Assembly: GCF_025655475.1 (NCBI RefSeq)
Contig: NZ_JAHTIK010000001.1
Span: forward strand, 343,023 to 407,022
Length of the DNA: 64,000 bases
DNA from: Kitasatospora sp. DSM 101779
Lineage (GTDB): Bacteria; Actinomycetota; Actinomycetes; Streptomycetales; Streptomycetaceae
Direction of reading: 5' to 3'
Positions 33,665 through 40,943 of the stretch are shown here, in pieces (the stretch's first letter is position 1; each line of letters starts with the position of its first letter). Below the pieces are notes generated by a model. It saw nothing but the letters and a program-made list of their open reading frames with translations. It was not told the DNA's origin and made no database searches. A program made the position numbers and the translations under genes.

Positions 33665-33699
33665 AAATCTCGATATCAAGATACTTCATATCGAGATTT
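33665..33699. promoter_or_regulatory. 35-bp AT-rich composite palindrome upstream of the MFS gene
   Basis: AAATCTCGATAT (33665-33676) and ATATCGAGATTT (33688-33699) are perfect 12-bp inverted copies around 11 bases; inside them CTCGATATCAAGA and its relatives form smaller overlapping palindromes. It starts 31 bases before the MFS start codon and is much richer in A and T than its surroundings. The form suggests a MarR- or PadR-type operator with two overlapping sites. Confidence 0.7.
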
Positions 33700-33784
33700 C
33701 CCGGACGATCGATCGGGAACGGCTCCTACGGTCGGCCGGCCGGATCCCGGCGGACGGGACGATGCGGGCCGGGCCGCCCCCGCC

Positions 33785-33864
33785 GGACGGCACGGCCCGG
33801 ACGGCACGGCCCGGACGGCACGGCCCGGACGGCACGGCCCGGACGGCGCGGCCCGGACGGCACG
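33785..33864. repeat. 14-bp tandem repeat, five copies plus a partial one
   Basis: The unit GGACGGCACGGCCC starts at 33785, 33799, 33813 and 33827 without change, at 33841 with one A-to-G change, and again at 33855 for ten bases. It lies in the 330-base gap between the MFS gene and the NRDE gene; the period is not a multiple of three and the array is not inside a gene. Confidence 0.92.
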
Positions 33865-33964
33865 TCAGATCCCGGCAACGAGCGGGCGACGGCCCGGCAG
33901 CCCGGGCCTTCCGCCCCCGTGCGAGGATCACAGGCAGGGAACGGCTCGGGTGAGGGGATGCGCC

Positions 33965-34780
33965 GTGTGCACCGTGTTCGTCAGCTTCGACCCCGGCTCC
34001 CCGGTGCCGGTCGTCATCCTTGCCGCGCGGGACGAGTACGCCGACCGGGCGTGGCTGCCGCCCGCCAGGCACTGGCCGGCCCGGCCTCGGCTGCTCGGCG
34101 GCCTCGACCTGCTGGCGGGCGGTACCTGGCTGGCGGTCGACCCGGGCGGCGCCGGCCGCACCCCGCGGCTGGCCTGCATCCTCAACGGCTTCGGGCTCCC
34201 GGCCGACCCGGCGAACCGCCTCTCCCGCGGTGAACTGCCACTGCTGGCCGCGGACGGCGACGACCTCGGCGACCGCGACTGGGCGCGCTACGACCCGTTC
34301 CACCTGATCACCGCGGTGCCGGACGCGGTCTCCATGCTGGGGTGGAGCGGCACCGAACTCACCCGCCGGTCGCTGGAGCCGGGCCTGCACGCCGTCATCA
34401 ACGACGGGATGGAGGGCCTCGCCTCGCACCGGACCTCGTCCCGGAGCGCCTCGCGGATGATGGCCGCCCGGCTGGCGCACTTCCGGCCCCGACTGGCCGC
34501 CGTCCACCGGCCGGAGCCGCCCACCGACCCGGCCGGCGGCCCGGACGCCCCGACCGCCGAGGTGTGGGGCGACTGGCCGGAGATCGCCGACGGCGACGGC
34601 CTGGACCGCACCGACCCGGCCGCCCTCGTCCAGCACCGCGACTTCGGCAGCGGACGGGTCTGGGCCACCACCTCGCTCGCCCTGGTCGGCCTCGGCCGTG
34701 ACGGCATCCGCTACGACTTCAACCCGGCCCCGGGCAACGCCGCCTGGTACCCGGTCGACACCCGCCCGCCCGCCGGCTGA
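33965..34780 (+). CDS. NRDE (TANGO2-like) family protein
   Basis: A 271-residue protein starting V-C-T-V-F-V-S-F, with the second-position cysteine expected of NRDE/TANGO2 proteins (N-terminal nucleophile fold). Further family features are AARDEYADRAW, GGLDLLAGGTWLAVD, a NRLSRGELPLL segment and a C-terminal DYGSGRVWATTS-like part (here DFGSGRVWATTSLALVG). TANGO2 proteins are linked to haem or lipid handling in eukaryotes; bacterial roles are unclear. GTG start with GAGGGG eight bases upstream. A hairpin follows two bases after the stop. Confidence 0.85.
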   Translation: MCTVFVSFDPGSPVPVVILAARDEYADRAWLPPARHWPARPRLLGGLDLLAGGTWLAVDPGGAGRTPRLACILNGFGLPADPANRLSRGELPLLAADGDDLGDRDWARYDPFHLITAVPDAVSMLGWSGTELTRRSLEPGLHAVINDGMEGLASHRTSSRSASRMMAARLAHFRPRLAAVHRPEPPTDPAGGPDAPTAEVWGDWPEIADGDGLDRTDPAALVQHRDFGSGRVWATTSLALVGLGRDGIRYDFNPAPGNAAWYPVDTRPPAG

Positions 34781-34782
34781 GT

Positions 34783-34802
34783 CCGCACCGGGCGCGGTGC
34801 GG
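34783..34802. terminator. GC-rich terminator hairpin after the NRDE gene
   Basis: CCGCACCG and CGGTGCGG form a perfect eight-base-pair stem with a GGCG loop, starting two bases after the NRDE stop codon and lying between convergent genes. Confidence 0.7.
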
Positions 34803-34834
34803 CGAGCGGCAGCGCCGGGGCGGTCCCACCGCGG

Positions 34835-35029
34835 TCAGGGCAGGCCGACGGTTCGGCGGACGGTCTCGAAGCCGACCACCTCGACGAGCGGGGTGTCGTC
34901 GGCGTCCCGGGTCAGGCGGACGGTGTTCCCGACCAGCAGTCCGCCGGTCATCACGTAGGTGCCGAACGCGACCGCGCGGCGTGCCCGGCACTCGCCGCCG
35001 CCCGGGCATCCGTACACCTGCCGGCCCAC
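34835..35029 (-). CDS. small conserved-looking protein of unknown function
   Basis: A frame of 64 codons (GTG at 35029) with nearly perfect G/C third positions, containing YGCPGGGEC (a possible metal or disulfide pair) and a beta-rich tail LLVGNTVRLTRDADDTPLVE. The start is not settled because no ribosome-binding site is evident; GTG at 35017 or ATG at 34951 are alternatives. It follows the EamA transporter gene by 52 bases on the same strand and may be co-transcribed. Confidence 0.45.
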   Translation of the reverse strand: MGRQVYGCPGGGECRARRAVAFGTYVMTGGLLVGNTVRLTRDADDTPLVEVVGFETVRRTVGLP

Positions 35030-35081
35030 GCCGCTGTCGTCGTCGACGCCCCGACCGCCCCGTCGACCTGCCGACGCGGTG

Positions 35082-35930
35082 TCAGCCGCCGAGCCTGAGC
35101 GCCACGATGCCGGCCAGGACCGCGGCGCCGGCGGCCAGCCGGGCACGGCCGAGCGGCTCCCGCAGCACGAACGCGCCGATCAGGGCGGCGATCAGGATGC
35201 TGGTCTCGCGCAGCGCGGCGATCGCGGCAAGGTCGCCGACCGACTGGGCCCACACCACCAGGCCGTACGCCGCCAGTGACATCACCCCGCCGGCCAGGCC
35301 GCGCCACGGCCGTCGGCGCATCGCGGCGAGCAGCGGCCGGCCGCGGACGGCGAGGGCGACCAGCAGCATCGCCGCGCCCTGGGCGAGGAACATCCAGGCC
35401 AGGTAGCCCGCGGTGCCGCCGGCCCGCCGGACGCCCGTGCCGTCCACCACGGTGTACGCGGCGATCAGCACGCCCGTCCCCAGTGCGGCGCCGAGCGCGG
35501 GCAGCTGGGCGCGGCCGGGCAGTCCGCCGGCGAAGGCCAGCCCGGCCAGCCCGAGCGAGATGACCAGCACTCCGGCGGCCTGGCCGACGGGCAGCGGCCG
35601 GCCGAGCACCGTGACCGACAGCAGCGCGACCACCAGGGGCGAGGTGCCGCGGGCGATCGGGTACATCTGGCCGAAGTCGCCGAGCCGGTACGCCTGAAGC
35701 AGGAGCAGCTGGTAGCCGACCTGCAACACGGTGGACGCCGCGATGAACGGCCAGGCCGCCCGGTCCGGCGGCGGGGCGAGGCAGGCGAGCAGGGCGCCGC
35801 AGCCGAGGATCGCGGTGTTCATCAGCGCGAACCCGGCCAGGCCGTCCCTGCTGCGGTGCGCCATCGCGTTCCACAGCGCGTGCAGCACCGCGGCGGCGAG
35901 CACCACGAACGGAACCGCTTCCCGCGTCAC
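35082..35930 (-). CDS. EamA/DMT family transporter
   Basis: A 282-residue membrane protein with ten predicted helices in two EamA repeats, beginning FVVLAAAVLHALWNAMAHRS and with YPIARGTSPLVVALLSVTVLG in the first repeat and RETSILIAALIGAFVLREPLG in the second. These are drug/metabolite exporters; substrate unknown. GTG at 35930 follows GGAAGGGG; the frame extends upstream without coding bias. An imperfect palindrome at 35977-36001 is a likely operator. Confidence 0.9.
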   Translation of the reverse strand: MTREAVPFVVLAAAVLHALWNAMAHRSRDGLAGFALMNTAILGCGALLACLAPPPDRAAWPFIAASTVLQVGYQLLLLQAYRLGDFGQMYPIARGTSPLVVALLSVTVLGRPLPVGQAAGVLVISLGLAGLAFAGGLPGRAQLPALGAALGTGVLIAAYTVVDGTGVRRAGGTAGYLAWMFLAQGAAMLLVALAVRGRPLLAAMRRRPWRGLAGGVMSLAAYGLVVWAQSVGDLAAIAALRETSILIAALIGAFVLREPLGRARLAAGAAVLAGIVALRLGG

Positions 35931-35976
35931 ACGGACCCCTTCCGGACGGGTCGGGAGCAGTTCCCGGGCCCAAAGA

Positions 35977-36001
35977 TGTATAGCCAACTTCGGGCCATAC
36001 A
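35977..36001. promoter_or_regulatory. TGTATAGCC/GGCCATACA inverted repeat upstream of the EamA transporter
   Basis: Nine-base arms with one mismatch surround seven bases (TGTATAGCC at 35977, GGCCATACA at 35993). It is AT-rich for this genome and about 47 bases before the start codon. A GntR-like regulator would fit a TGTA...TACA site; no such gene is adjacent. Confidence 0.5.
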
Positions 36002-36110
36002 ACAGGCCGGGGCGGCAGACCGTCAACCGACGACCCCCCACGACCGACCCACCGGCCGACCGACCCGCCGGCCCGCCCTTCCGCCCTTCCGCCCTTCCGC
36101 CCGCCAACGC

Positions 36111-36149
36111 CGACGGCCCCGCCGAACCTCGGGTTCGGCAGGGCCGTCG
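36111..36149 (-). terminator. strong terminator hairpin after the IF-1 paralogue
   Basis: CGACGGCCC, one mismatch, GCCGAACC pair with GGTTCGGC, one mismatch, GGGCCGTCG around a three-base TCG loop, an 18-position stem with a single mismatch, 65 bases after the infA stop. An 8-base direct repeat (CGCCCTTC three times, 36074-36097) lies just beyond it. Confidence 0.85.
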
Positions 36150-36213
36150 TCCTCACGCCGCGGAGCACTCCCCGCGCCGTCGCGGTCGGGGGATCACTGC
36201 TCCCCGCGGCCGG

Positions 36214-36438
36214 TCATGAGCGGTAGCGGTAGCGGATGCGTCCACGGGTGAGGTCGTAGGGGCTGAGCTCCACGAGGACCCGGTCCTCCGGGAGGATCTT
36301 GATGTAGTTCTTCCGGATCTTCCCGCTGATGTGGGCGAGCACCTTGTGCCCGTTCTCGAGTTGCACGGTGAAGGTGGCGTTGCGCAGGCACTCGAGGACG
36401 ATGCCCTCGACTTCGATGCCCCCTGCTGTTTTGGTCAT
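36214..36438 (-). CDS. infA: translation initiation factor IF-1 paralogue
   Basis: A 74-residue OB-fold protein with the IF-1 core [21 protein letters not shown] and the ending [18 protein letters not shown]-1 binds the ribosomal A site during initiation. It differs from the canonical streptomycete IF-1 at many surface positions ([28 protein letters not shown]) and is not near rpmJ/rpsM, so it is a second copy rather than the housekeeping gene. It follows the GNAT gene by 78 bases on the same strand, with GAGGAAGC before the ATG, and shares its promoter and terminator. A role in translation under stress is an inference. Confidence 0.92.
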   Translation of the reverse strand: MTKTAGGIEVEGIVLECLRNATFTVQLENGHKVLAHISGKIRKNYIKILPEDRVLVELSPYDLTRGRIRYRYRS

Positions 36439-36516
36439 GCTTCCTCACTTCTCGGTCGGTGATCGTGTGGGCGACGGGCTCGGGCGGCCGCGTGCGCCCG
36501 GTCGTGGGGCCGCGGG

Positions 36517-37317
36517 TCAGCGGCGGACGAGCTCCAGGGTGCTGCCGGCGCGCCGGGCCCCGAGGCCGGCGAGGAGGGCGGTGGCGGCCGTGTTGGACTC
36601 GTCCACCTCGGCCCAGGCCCAGGCCTTCCCGGACGTGTGCAGCGAGCCCAGCGCGTGGGCCAGGAGTGCCCGGGCGATGCCGCGGCGCCGCCGGTCGGCC
36701 CGGACGGCGACCAGTCCGATCCGCGGTTGCCGGAGGAACGGCACCACCCGGACGAGGCCCACGTAGCCGTCCGCCTCCTGCGCCACCGCGTACTTCGACG
36801 GGTCGACCACGGTGTCCCCCGCCGGGCGGGGCAGGACCTCGGCCGGCATCGTGTGCCACCCGACAGTGGCCTCGACCTCCTCGCGGACGGTCCGGTCGAG
36901 GACGCGCAGCGGGCCCTCCTCCGCGGAGCCGGCGGGGACGATCGTCACGCCCTCCGGGCACTGTACCGGGTCGAGGCCGGTGATCTGCGGATCGGTGGGC
37001 ACCAGGTGGCCCCACTCGCGGCGGGCGGGGGTGAAGCCGGCCCGCTCCCAGGCGGACGCGGTGTCGGGGTCCGCCTCGTCCACCAGGGTGTACAGCGGTG
37101 TCGCCAGGTCGGCCAGCACGGCGTCGGCGATGCGGTCGAACGCGGCGCCGTGCCACGCGTCGATGCTGAGGAACAGCCGTCCGTCGGGCCGGAGCGATGT
37201 GTCGCCGCTGCCGACCACCAGGCCGTCCTCGACGGCCTGCCACTGCGAGTCGGAGACCCGGGTGACCCGGACCGCGGCGCGGTTGCCCCCGGCCGGGGCG
37301 GAATTCAAGGGATTCAT
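36517..37317 (-). CDS. GNAT N-acetyltransferase (two GNAT-like halves) under leader control
   Basis: A 266-residue protein. The C-terminal half is a clear GNAT domain: GLVAVRADRRRRGIARALLAHA carries the acetyl-CoA motif A (R-R-x-R-R-G-I-A), followed by DESNTAATALLAGLGAR. The N-terminal half has weaker GNAT character (LYTLVDEADPDTASAWERAGF). Such tandem enzymes acetylate small amines, including aminoglycosides and other antibiotics, but the substrate is unknown. The ribosome-binding site AGAGG and the ATG at 37317 lie inside a hairpin (37319-37366) preceded by a 17-codon leader peptide. infA follows in the same operon. Confidence 0.88.
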   Translation of the reverse strand: MNPLNSAPAGGNRAAVRVTRVSDSQWQAVEDGLVVGSGDTSLRPDGRLFLSIDAWHGAAFDRIADAVLADLATPLYTLVDEADPDTASAWERAGFTPARREWGHLVPTDPQITGLDPVQCPEGVTIVPAGSAEEGPLRVLDRTVREEVEATVGWHTMPAEVLPRPAGDTVVDPSKYAVAQEADGYVGLVRVVPFLRQPRIGLVAVRADRRRRGIARALLAHALGSLHTSGKAWAWAEVDESNTAATALLAGLGARRAGSTLELVRR

Positions 37318-37318
37318 G

Positions 37319-37366
37319 GGTGTTGCCTCTCGGGAGTGCCTTCTTCCAGGCGCTCCCGGCGACACC
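37319..37366 (-). promoter_or_regulatory. attenuator-like hairpin enclosing the GNAT ribosome-binding site
   Basis: In the mRNA, GGUGU and ACACC form the outer stem, CGGGAG and CUCCCG the inner stem, with GCC/GGC closing the top. The Shine-Dalgarno AGAGG (37326-37330) lies between the two stems and the AUG follows one base after the outer arm. The 5' arm begins four bases after the leader stop codon. GACACC, next to the leader start (37426-37431), is complementary to GGUGUC in the 5' arm, giving a mutually exclusive structure. Confidence 0.65.
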
Positions 37367-37370
37367 TCGG

Positions 37371-37424
37371 TCAGCCGCCCGCCGCAACGGAGATGGGGAG
37401 CACCCATACGGATACAGCCTTCAC
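37371..37424 (-). CDS. 17-residue leader peptide upstream of GNAT-infA
   Basis: A short frame VKAVSVWVLPISVAAGG with GTG at 37424 and TGA at 37371-37373. Its Shine-Dalgarno GGGAGGTGA is fully complementary to the 16S rRNA 3' end, better than for almost any other gene in the window, and sits six bases before the GTG. It ends four bases before the hairpin that encloses the GNAT ribosome-binding site. The layout matches leader peptides of translationally attenuated resistance genes. Confidence 0.65.
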   Translation of the reverse strand: MKAVSVWVLPISVAAGG

Positions 37425-37461
37425 GGGTGTCACCTCCCTCGGTCTTCTCACGGCTGCCCAG

Positions 37462-37490
37462 ACGCTACCAGCCGGCCCCGCCCGGCCCAA
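37462..37490 (-). promoter_or_regulatory. promoter of the leader-GNAT-infA operon with WblC/WhiB7-like upstream A-tract
   Basis: On the minus strand TTGGGC (37485-37490) and TAGCGT (37462-37467) are 17 bases apart. GGAAAACCGG lies directly upstream, placing AAAA four bases before the -35 box. WhiB7/WblC-dependent promoters carry a short AT-rich tract just upstream of -35, so this is a candidate, not a proven, WblC promoter. Confidence 0.5.
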
Positions 37491-37559
37491 CCGGTTTTCC
37501 GGGCACCGGCCGAGCGGGACCCGGAGCGCCCACCGCCACAACGGCAGCGGCGGGTGCGA

Positions 37560-37799
37560 TCAGCGCAGCGGGACGGCGTGGACGGGGGTGTCCGGCACGG
37601 GCCGGCTCACCAGGTCCATGATGTGCACCAGGCCGCCGTCCTCGATCTCCACCCGGACGGCCCGGTCGGCGTCCTCGTAGACGGGGTGCCCGTGCGGGCC
37701 GTAGCCGGCCTGCCGCTCCACCACCACGGTGTCCTGCTCACCGTGGGACCCTGCCGGTCCGGGGAAGGTCAGCATCCAGCGGGCCGTGTCCGGTGCCAC
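37560..37799 (-). CDS. small protein of unknown function (DUF6296-like)
   Basis: A 79-residue protein: ARWMLTFPGPAGSHGEQDTVVVERQ, GYGPHGHPVYEDADRAVRVEIEDGG, VPDTPVHAVPLR (read in pieces). The LTFPG...GHPVY...VRVEI pattern resembles a small actinomycete family I know as DUF6296, without known function. GTG at 37799 follows GAGGGAG eight bases upstream. It lies downstream of an overlapping doubtful frame (37738-37995) on the same strand and upstream of the GNAT promoter. Confidence 0.65.
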   Translation of the reverse strand: MAPDTARWMLTFPGPAGSHGEQDTVVVERQAGYGPHGHPVYEDADRAVRVEIEDGGLVHIMDLVSRPVPDTPVHAVPLR

Positions 37800-37995
37800 G
37801 GCGATCACTCCCTCTCCAGAACGGCCCTGCCCCGGCCTCCATTGTCCGACGGCCCGGCCGCCGTGCACCCGCCGGGCGTCCGGCCGCGGTGAGTCCGGGA
37901 GCGGCCACGGCTGCCACCAGGACCCTGGCGTGGCGGAGGGTGCCGCGAGCCGCGGCAGGGACGGCCCGCGGGGTGGCCGGCCTCCAGTCGTGCAT
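37738..37995 (-). CDS. possible 85-residue basic protein (doubtful)
   Basis: An ATG at 37995 with a good AGGAG six bases upstream opens a frame MHDWRPATPRAVPAAARG with an alanine-rich hydrophobic segment (RVLVAAVAAPGLTAAG). It overlaps the start of the next gene by 62 bases in another frame, and the last third loses third-position bias. It may be a short upstream gene coupled to its neighbour or a chance frame. The rest of 37996-38279 shows no gene and probably holds the two divergent promoters. Confidence 0.3.
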   Translation of the reverse strand: MHDWRPATPRAVPAAARGTLRHARVLVAAVAAPGLTAAGRPAGARRPGRRTMEAGAGPFWRGSDRRGTGHGPLDADLPRTGRVPR

Positions 37996-38279
37996 GAGGT
38001 GCTCCTGACCCTGTGGTGGGGTGGATCTCCGACCGGTGCCGCTCGACGGGGTCGGCGAGCATCCCCAGACGGCAGGGGGAGGCGGGGCCGCACGGGGAAG
38101 GTGTCCAACGATGGAAATCACCGCACGCGCCGGCGGGTGACGGCCCGTCGTCCGCGGTGGGCTGCTCCGGCGGGCGCGCACCGCCTCTCCGTGCCCTGTC
38201 ACGTTCCGGGGGCCTGCGTCGTCCTCCTTCCGTCAGGCCACCGAGCGACCCGCCACGAGGCGGACGAGGGGATCGCACC

Positions 38280-38684
38280 ATGAACGGACGGACGACGACG
38301 GATCGGCGCAGCCTCGGATTCCTGCAGATCTCGATCGCCCTGCAGACCGCGGCCGTCTTCTTCCAGGCGGTCACCGCCGGGCTGCTGCTCTCCTCGCCCG
38401 GGAGCGAGGTACTGCACGGTGTCGGAGCACGCGTCATGTACGGCGCGTCGATGCTGTACGTGCTCGCCGCGATCCTGGCCTGGCGCCCCGGAGGCGGGTC
38501 GCCGCGCCGTATCCTCCACGCCTCGGTCTTCCTGGTGCTCGCCTCCGTCCAGGTGGTGCTGGGCGTCGCGCGCATACCCGCGTTCCACGTCCCGCTGGGC
38601 ATCCTGATGTTCGGCCTGAGCCTGCTGGACCTGGGCCAGGTGCTGTCCGGGCGCGTGCCCGGGCGGATGGGCGCCCGGTCCTGA
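38280..38684 (+). CDS. four-helix integral membrane protein of unknown function
   Basis: A 134-residue protein with four hydrophobic segments: LQISIALQTAAVFFQAVTAGLLL, VMYGASMLYVLAAILAW, ASVFLVLASVQVVLGVARI and VPLGILMFGLSLLDLGQVL (quoted at or below 23 residues of span). Short polar ends. No transporter or enzyme motif is seen. GAGGGGA is seven bases before the ATG at 38280. Transcribed divergently from the small protein at 37799. Confidence 0.8.
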   Translation: MNGRTTTDRRSLGFLQISIALQTAAVFFQAVTAGLLLSSPGSEVLHGVGARVMYGASMLYVLAAILAWRPGGGSPRRILHASVFLVLASVQVVLGVARIPAFHVPLGILMFGLSLLDLGQVLSGRVPGRMGARS

Positions 38685-38731
38685 CGGCGCCGGCTGCTCC
38701 GGGCGGGCGTCGGCCGGGGACGAGCCGGAGG

Positions 38732-39889
38732 TCAGCCGACGCGCAGCCGCAGGCCGGGGAAGGCCAGCTCGAAGTGGGGGTGCCGTTCGCCCTCGGTGCC
38801 GACCAGCAGGTTCAGTGCGGTGCCGACGCCGGCGGCCCGGGCCGTGCTGACCAGGAGGTCGGCGACCTGGGCGGCCCGGACCTCGCCGGGGCCGCCCGCG
38901 TCGATGCGCCAGCGTGCCGGGGGCACCTCCGCCCGGCCCCAGCCGTACACGGCGAGGTCGGTCCGCCAGGGCAGCCGCCGGCCGCGCACCTCGGGGACGG
39001 CGCCCGCCGGCAGCAGGTCGGCGGATTCCCAGCCGAGTTCGGCCGGCGTGCCACCGCGGGCGGGCGCGGCGGCGGACGGCTCGTAGTGGCCCACGAGGAG
39101 ACTTCCGCCGTCGCAGACCAGGTCGAAGAGCAGCGGGGCCGTCCGCTGCGGGGCTTCCAGGAAGGCGTAGAGCGGCAGCGCGAGCGAGGTGCCGAGCGCA
39201 TGCAGTTCGGCGGGCAGCACGGTGAGGAACTCCGTCAGGGCGCTGCGCAGGTCGTCCCAGTCGCCGGCCTCGTCGATGTACGGGCGGGTGCCGGCGCCGT
39301 ACTCGTCGGCGTCCTCGTCGTCCTCCTCGCACGTCCCGGTGAACCCGGTCAGCAGGTACCCCTCGTACCGCCAGTGGTGGGCCATCGCGAACAACCGGGA
39401 GGTGGAGCGGAGCAGCAGCTCCGGCCCCTCGGCCCCGGCGGTGAGTTCCAGCATCGCACCGTGGCCGGCGGTGCACTCCCACCGCAGGTAGGGCGCGCCC
39501 CAGTCGCCCCGGCGGGCACCCGGCCGCCCGTACGGATCCCTCGTGCCGTACGAACCCATCCTGACGGCCCGTCCGAGGACGCCCTCGACCGCGTCGGCGG
39601 CGTGCCGGAACGCCCGGGCGTGACCGAGCGCCGTACCGTCCGTGCGGAGGACGGGGATCGCCAGCTCCGCGAACTCCGCGCGGCGGTCGAAGGGTGCGTC
39701 GGCGATCCGGTCGATCCGCGCGTCACCCGCCGCGAACGGCGTGGCCGCCCGGGCGCCGTCCGGAGTGTCCGTCCAGCCGAACCCGAGCCCCTCGACGACC
39801 GTGCGCATTCCGGCGGCCTCGGCCGTGTCGTCCCACTCGGTGTTCACCAGCCGCTCGGCGAGCGCGGCGATCGGCGTGCTGTCGGTCAT
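38732..39889 (-). CDS. hypothetical protein, 385 residues
   Basis: A soluble protein with no signal peptide or membrane helix. It starts MTDSTPIAALAERLVNTEW and contains an acidic insert (TCEEDDEDADEYGAG, residues about 205-220) and several aromatic, charged segments (RSTSRLFAMAHHWRYEGYL, WGRAEVPPARWRIDAG). The composition is like that of Streptomyces proteins of SUKH- or immunity-type families, but I see no decisive motif and assign none. AAGGGGGA lies before the ATG at 39889. No operon partner. Confidence 0.75.
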   Translation of the reverse strand: MTDSTPIAALAERLVNTEWDDTAEAAGMRTVVEGLGFGWTDTPDGARAATPFAAGDARIDRIADAPFDRRAEFAELAIPVLRTDGTALGHARAFRHAADAVEGVLGRAVRMGSYGTRDPYGRPGARRGDWGAPYLRWECTAGHGAMLELTAGAEGPELLLRSTSRLFAMAHHWRYEGYLLTGFTGTCEEDDEDADEYGAGTRPYIDEAGDWDDLRSALTEFLTVLPAELHALGTSLALPLYAFLEAPQRTAPLLFDLVCDGGSLLVGHYEPSAAAPARGGTPAELGWESADLLPAGAVPEVRGRRLPWRTDLAVYGWGRAEVPPARWRIDAGGPGEVRAAQVADLLVSTARAAGVGTALNLLVGTEGERHPHFELAFPGLRLRVG

Positions 39890-40000
39890 GACTCCCCCTT
39901 GAACGATCATCAGGACGGTAGCAGCGACCGCCGACTGCCACGGACCCGGTGGCGAGGAAATCGCTGGTCACCGCCGGTGGGCGCCCGGCAGCACGCCGCC

Positions 40001-40510
40001 ATGGACCCCGCCTTCACCCTGGCCTGGCAGCACGCCGTCGGCCACGTGCTCCCCGAGGACCTGCCGATGGCCGCCGCCGAGCTGCTGGCCGAAGGCCTGG
40101 ACTCCCCGGCCCTCCGGGACCTCGCGGGACGCAGCCGCAACGAGGACACCGCCGAACTCGACGCGCTGCTGCACCGAGCCGTCGCCGAACTCGGCGTGGC
40201 GGCACCGGACCACGGCACGGCCGAACGCTGCCTGCTGCACCACCTGTCCGCCCGTCTGGTGTACGGCGACCTCACTCCCAGGGAGGTCGCCGCCCGGGTC
40301 TGGCACGGCATGGCGGAGACGGCGACCGAGCCGGAGGCGCGGTTCCTCGCGGTGGCCACCGAGGAATGCTGCTCCTGCTGCCTCGACTCCCTGGATATCC
40401 ACCACCCCGAGGCCTTCCGCTCCTGGGAGGCGCGCCTGGGCGCCTCGGCCGCCCTCCTGGTGTCCGCGGACGACAACCCGCTGAATCCGGAGCCGTCCCA
40501 CCGGGGTTGA
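40001..40510 (+). CDS. hypothetical helical protein with a cysteine cluster
   Basis: A 169-residue mostly helical protein (FTLAWQHAVGHVLPEDL, PREVAARVWHGMAETATEPEARFLAVA) with the cluster ECCSCC around residue 130, a possible metal or redox site. I do not recognise the family. ATG at 40001 lacks a clear ribosome-binding site; an in-frame GTG at 39977 is the alternative. It is divergent from the gene at 39889. Confidence 0.65.
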   Translation: MDPAFTLAWQHAVGHVLPEDLPMAAAELLAEGLDSPALRDLAGRSRNEDTAELDALLHRAVAELGVAAPDHGTAERCLLHHLSARLVYGDLTPREVAARVWHGMAETATEPEARFLAVATEECCSCCLDSLDIHHPEAFRSWEARLGASAALLVSADDNPLNPEPSHRG

Positions 40511-40590
40511 GCTCCACCACCGGGTGACGCCTCAGGTGCCGGGCTGCGGAGTTCCTGCGGACGCGGGCCGGGCAACCGGGGTCCGACCGG

Positions 40591-40785
40591 TCAGCCGGCC
40601 GGCCGGCGGCCCAGGGCGAGGAGGTGGAGGCCGGTCACCGCCAGGTCGGCGTGGTGGTCGGCGAGACGGGCGGCGGCGACGGCGCTCTCCGTCCTCCTCT
40701 CCAGGGGTGCCTGGGCCAGCTCGACAGCGCCCTCTTCGGTGATCACCCGTCCATCGTTCACCACGGCACGACCGGGTTCCGGCAT
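40591..40785 (-). CDS. small hypothetical protein
   Basis: A 64-codon frame whose second half (ESAVAAARLADHHADLAVTG) uses almost only G/C in third positions, which supports coding. It starts MPEPGRAVVNDGRVITEEG; GGAG is about 11 bases before the ATG. The family is not recognised. It is divergent from the YCII gene at 40944. Confidence 0.45.
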   Translation of the reverse strand: MPEPGRAVVNDGRVITEEGAVELAQAPLERRTESAVAAARLADHHADLAVTGLHLLALGRRPAG

Positions 40786-40943
40786 CGGTGGGCCCGCTCC
40801 GGCGGGGCTGCTCGCGGTCGGCCCCGGATCCGCGGCAGGATCCGCGGCAGGATTCCCGAGGAGATTCTCCGGTCGCCCTGTCGATTCCGCCGCTGCCCGT
40901 TCGTCATACCTGCACGACCGTCCGATGCACGAGGAGGCGCACC

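Noticed and set aside
36074..36097. CGCCCTTC three-copy repeat as a regulatory element
   Set aside because: It lies beyond the infA terminator, is very short and low in complexity; noted in the terminator entry only.
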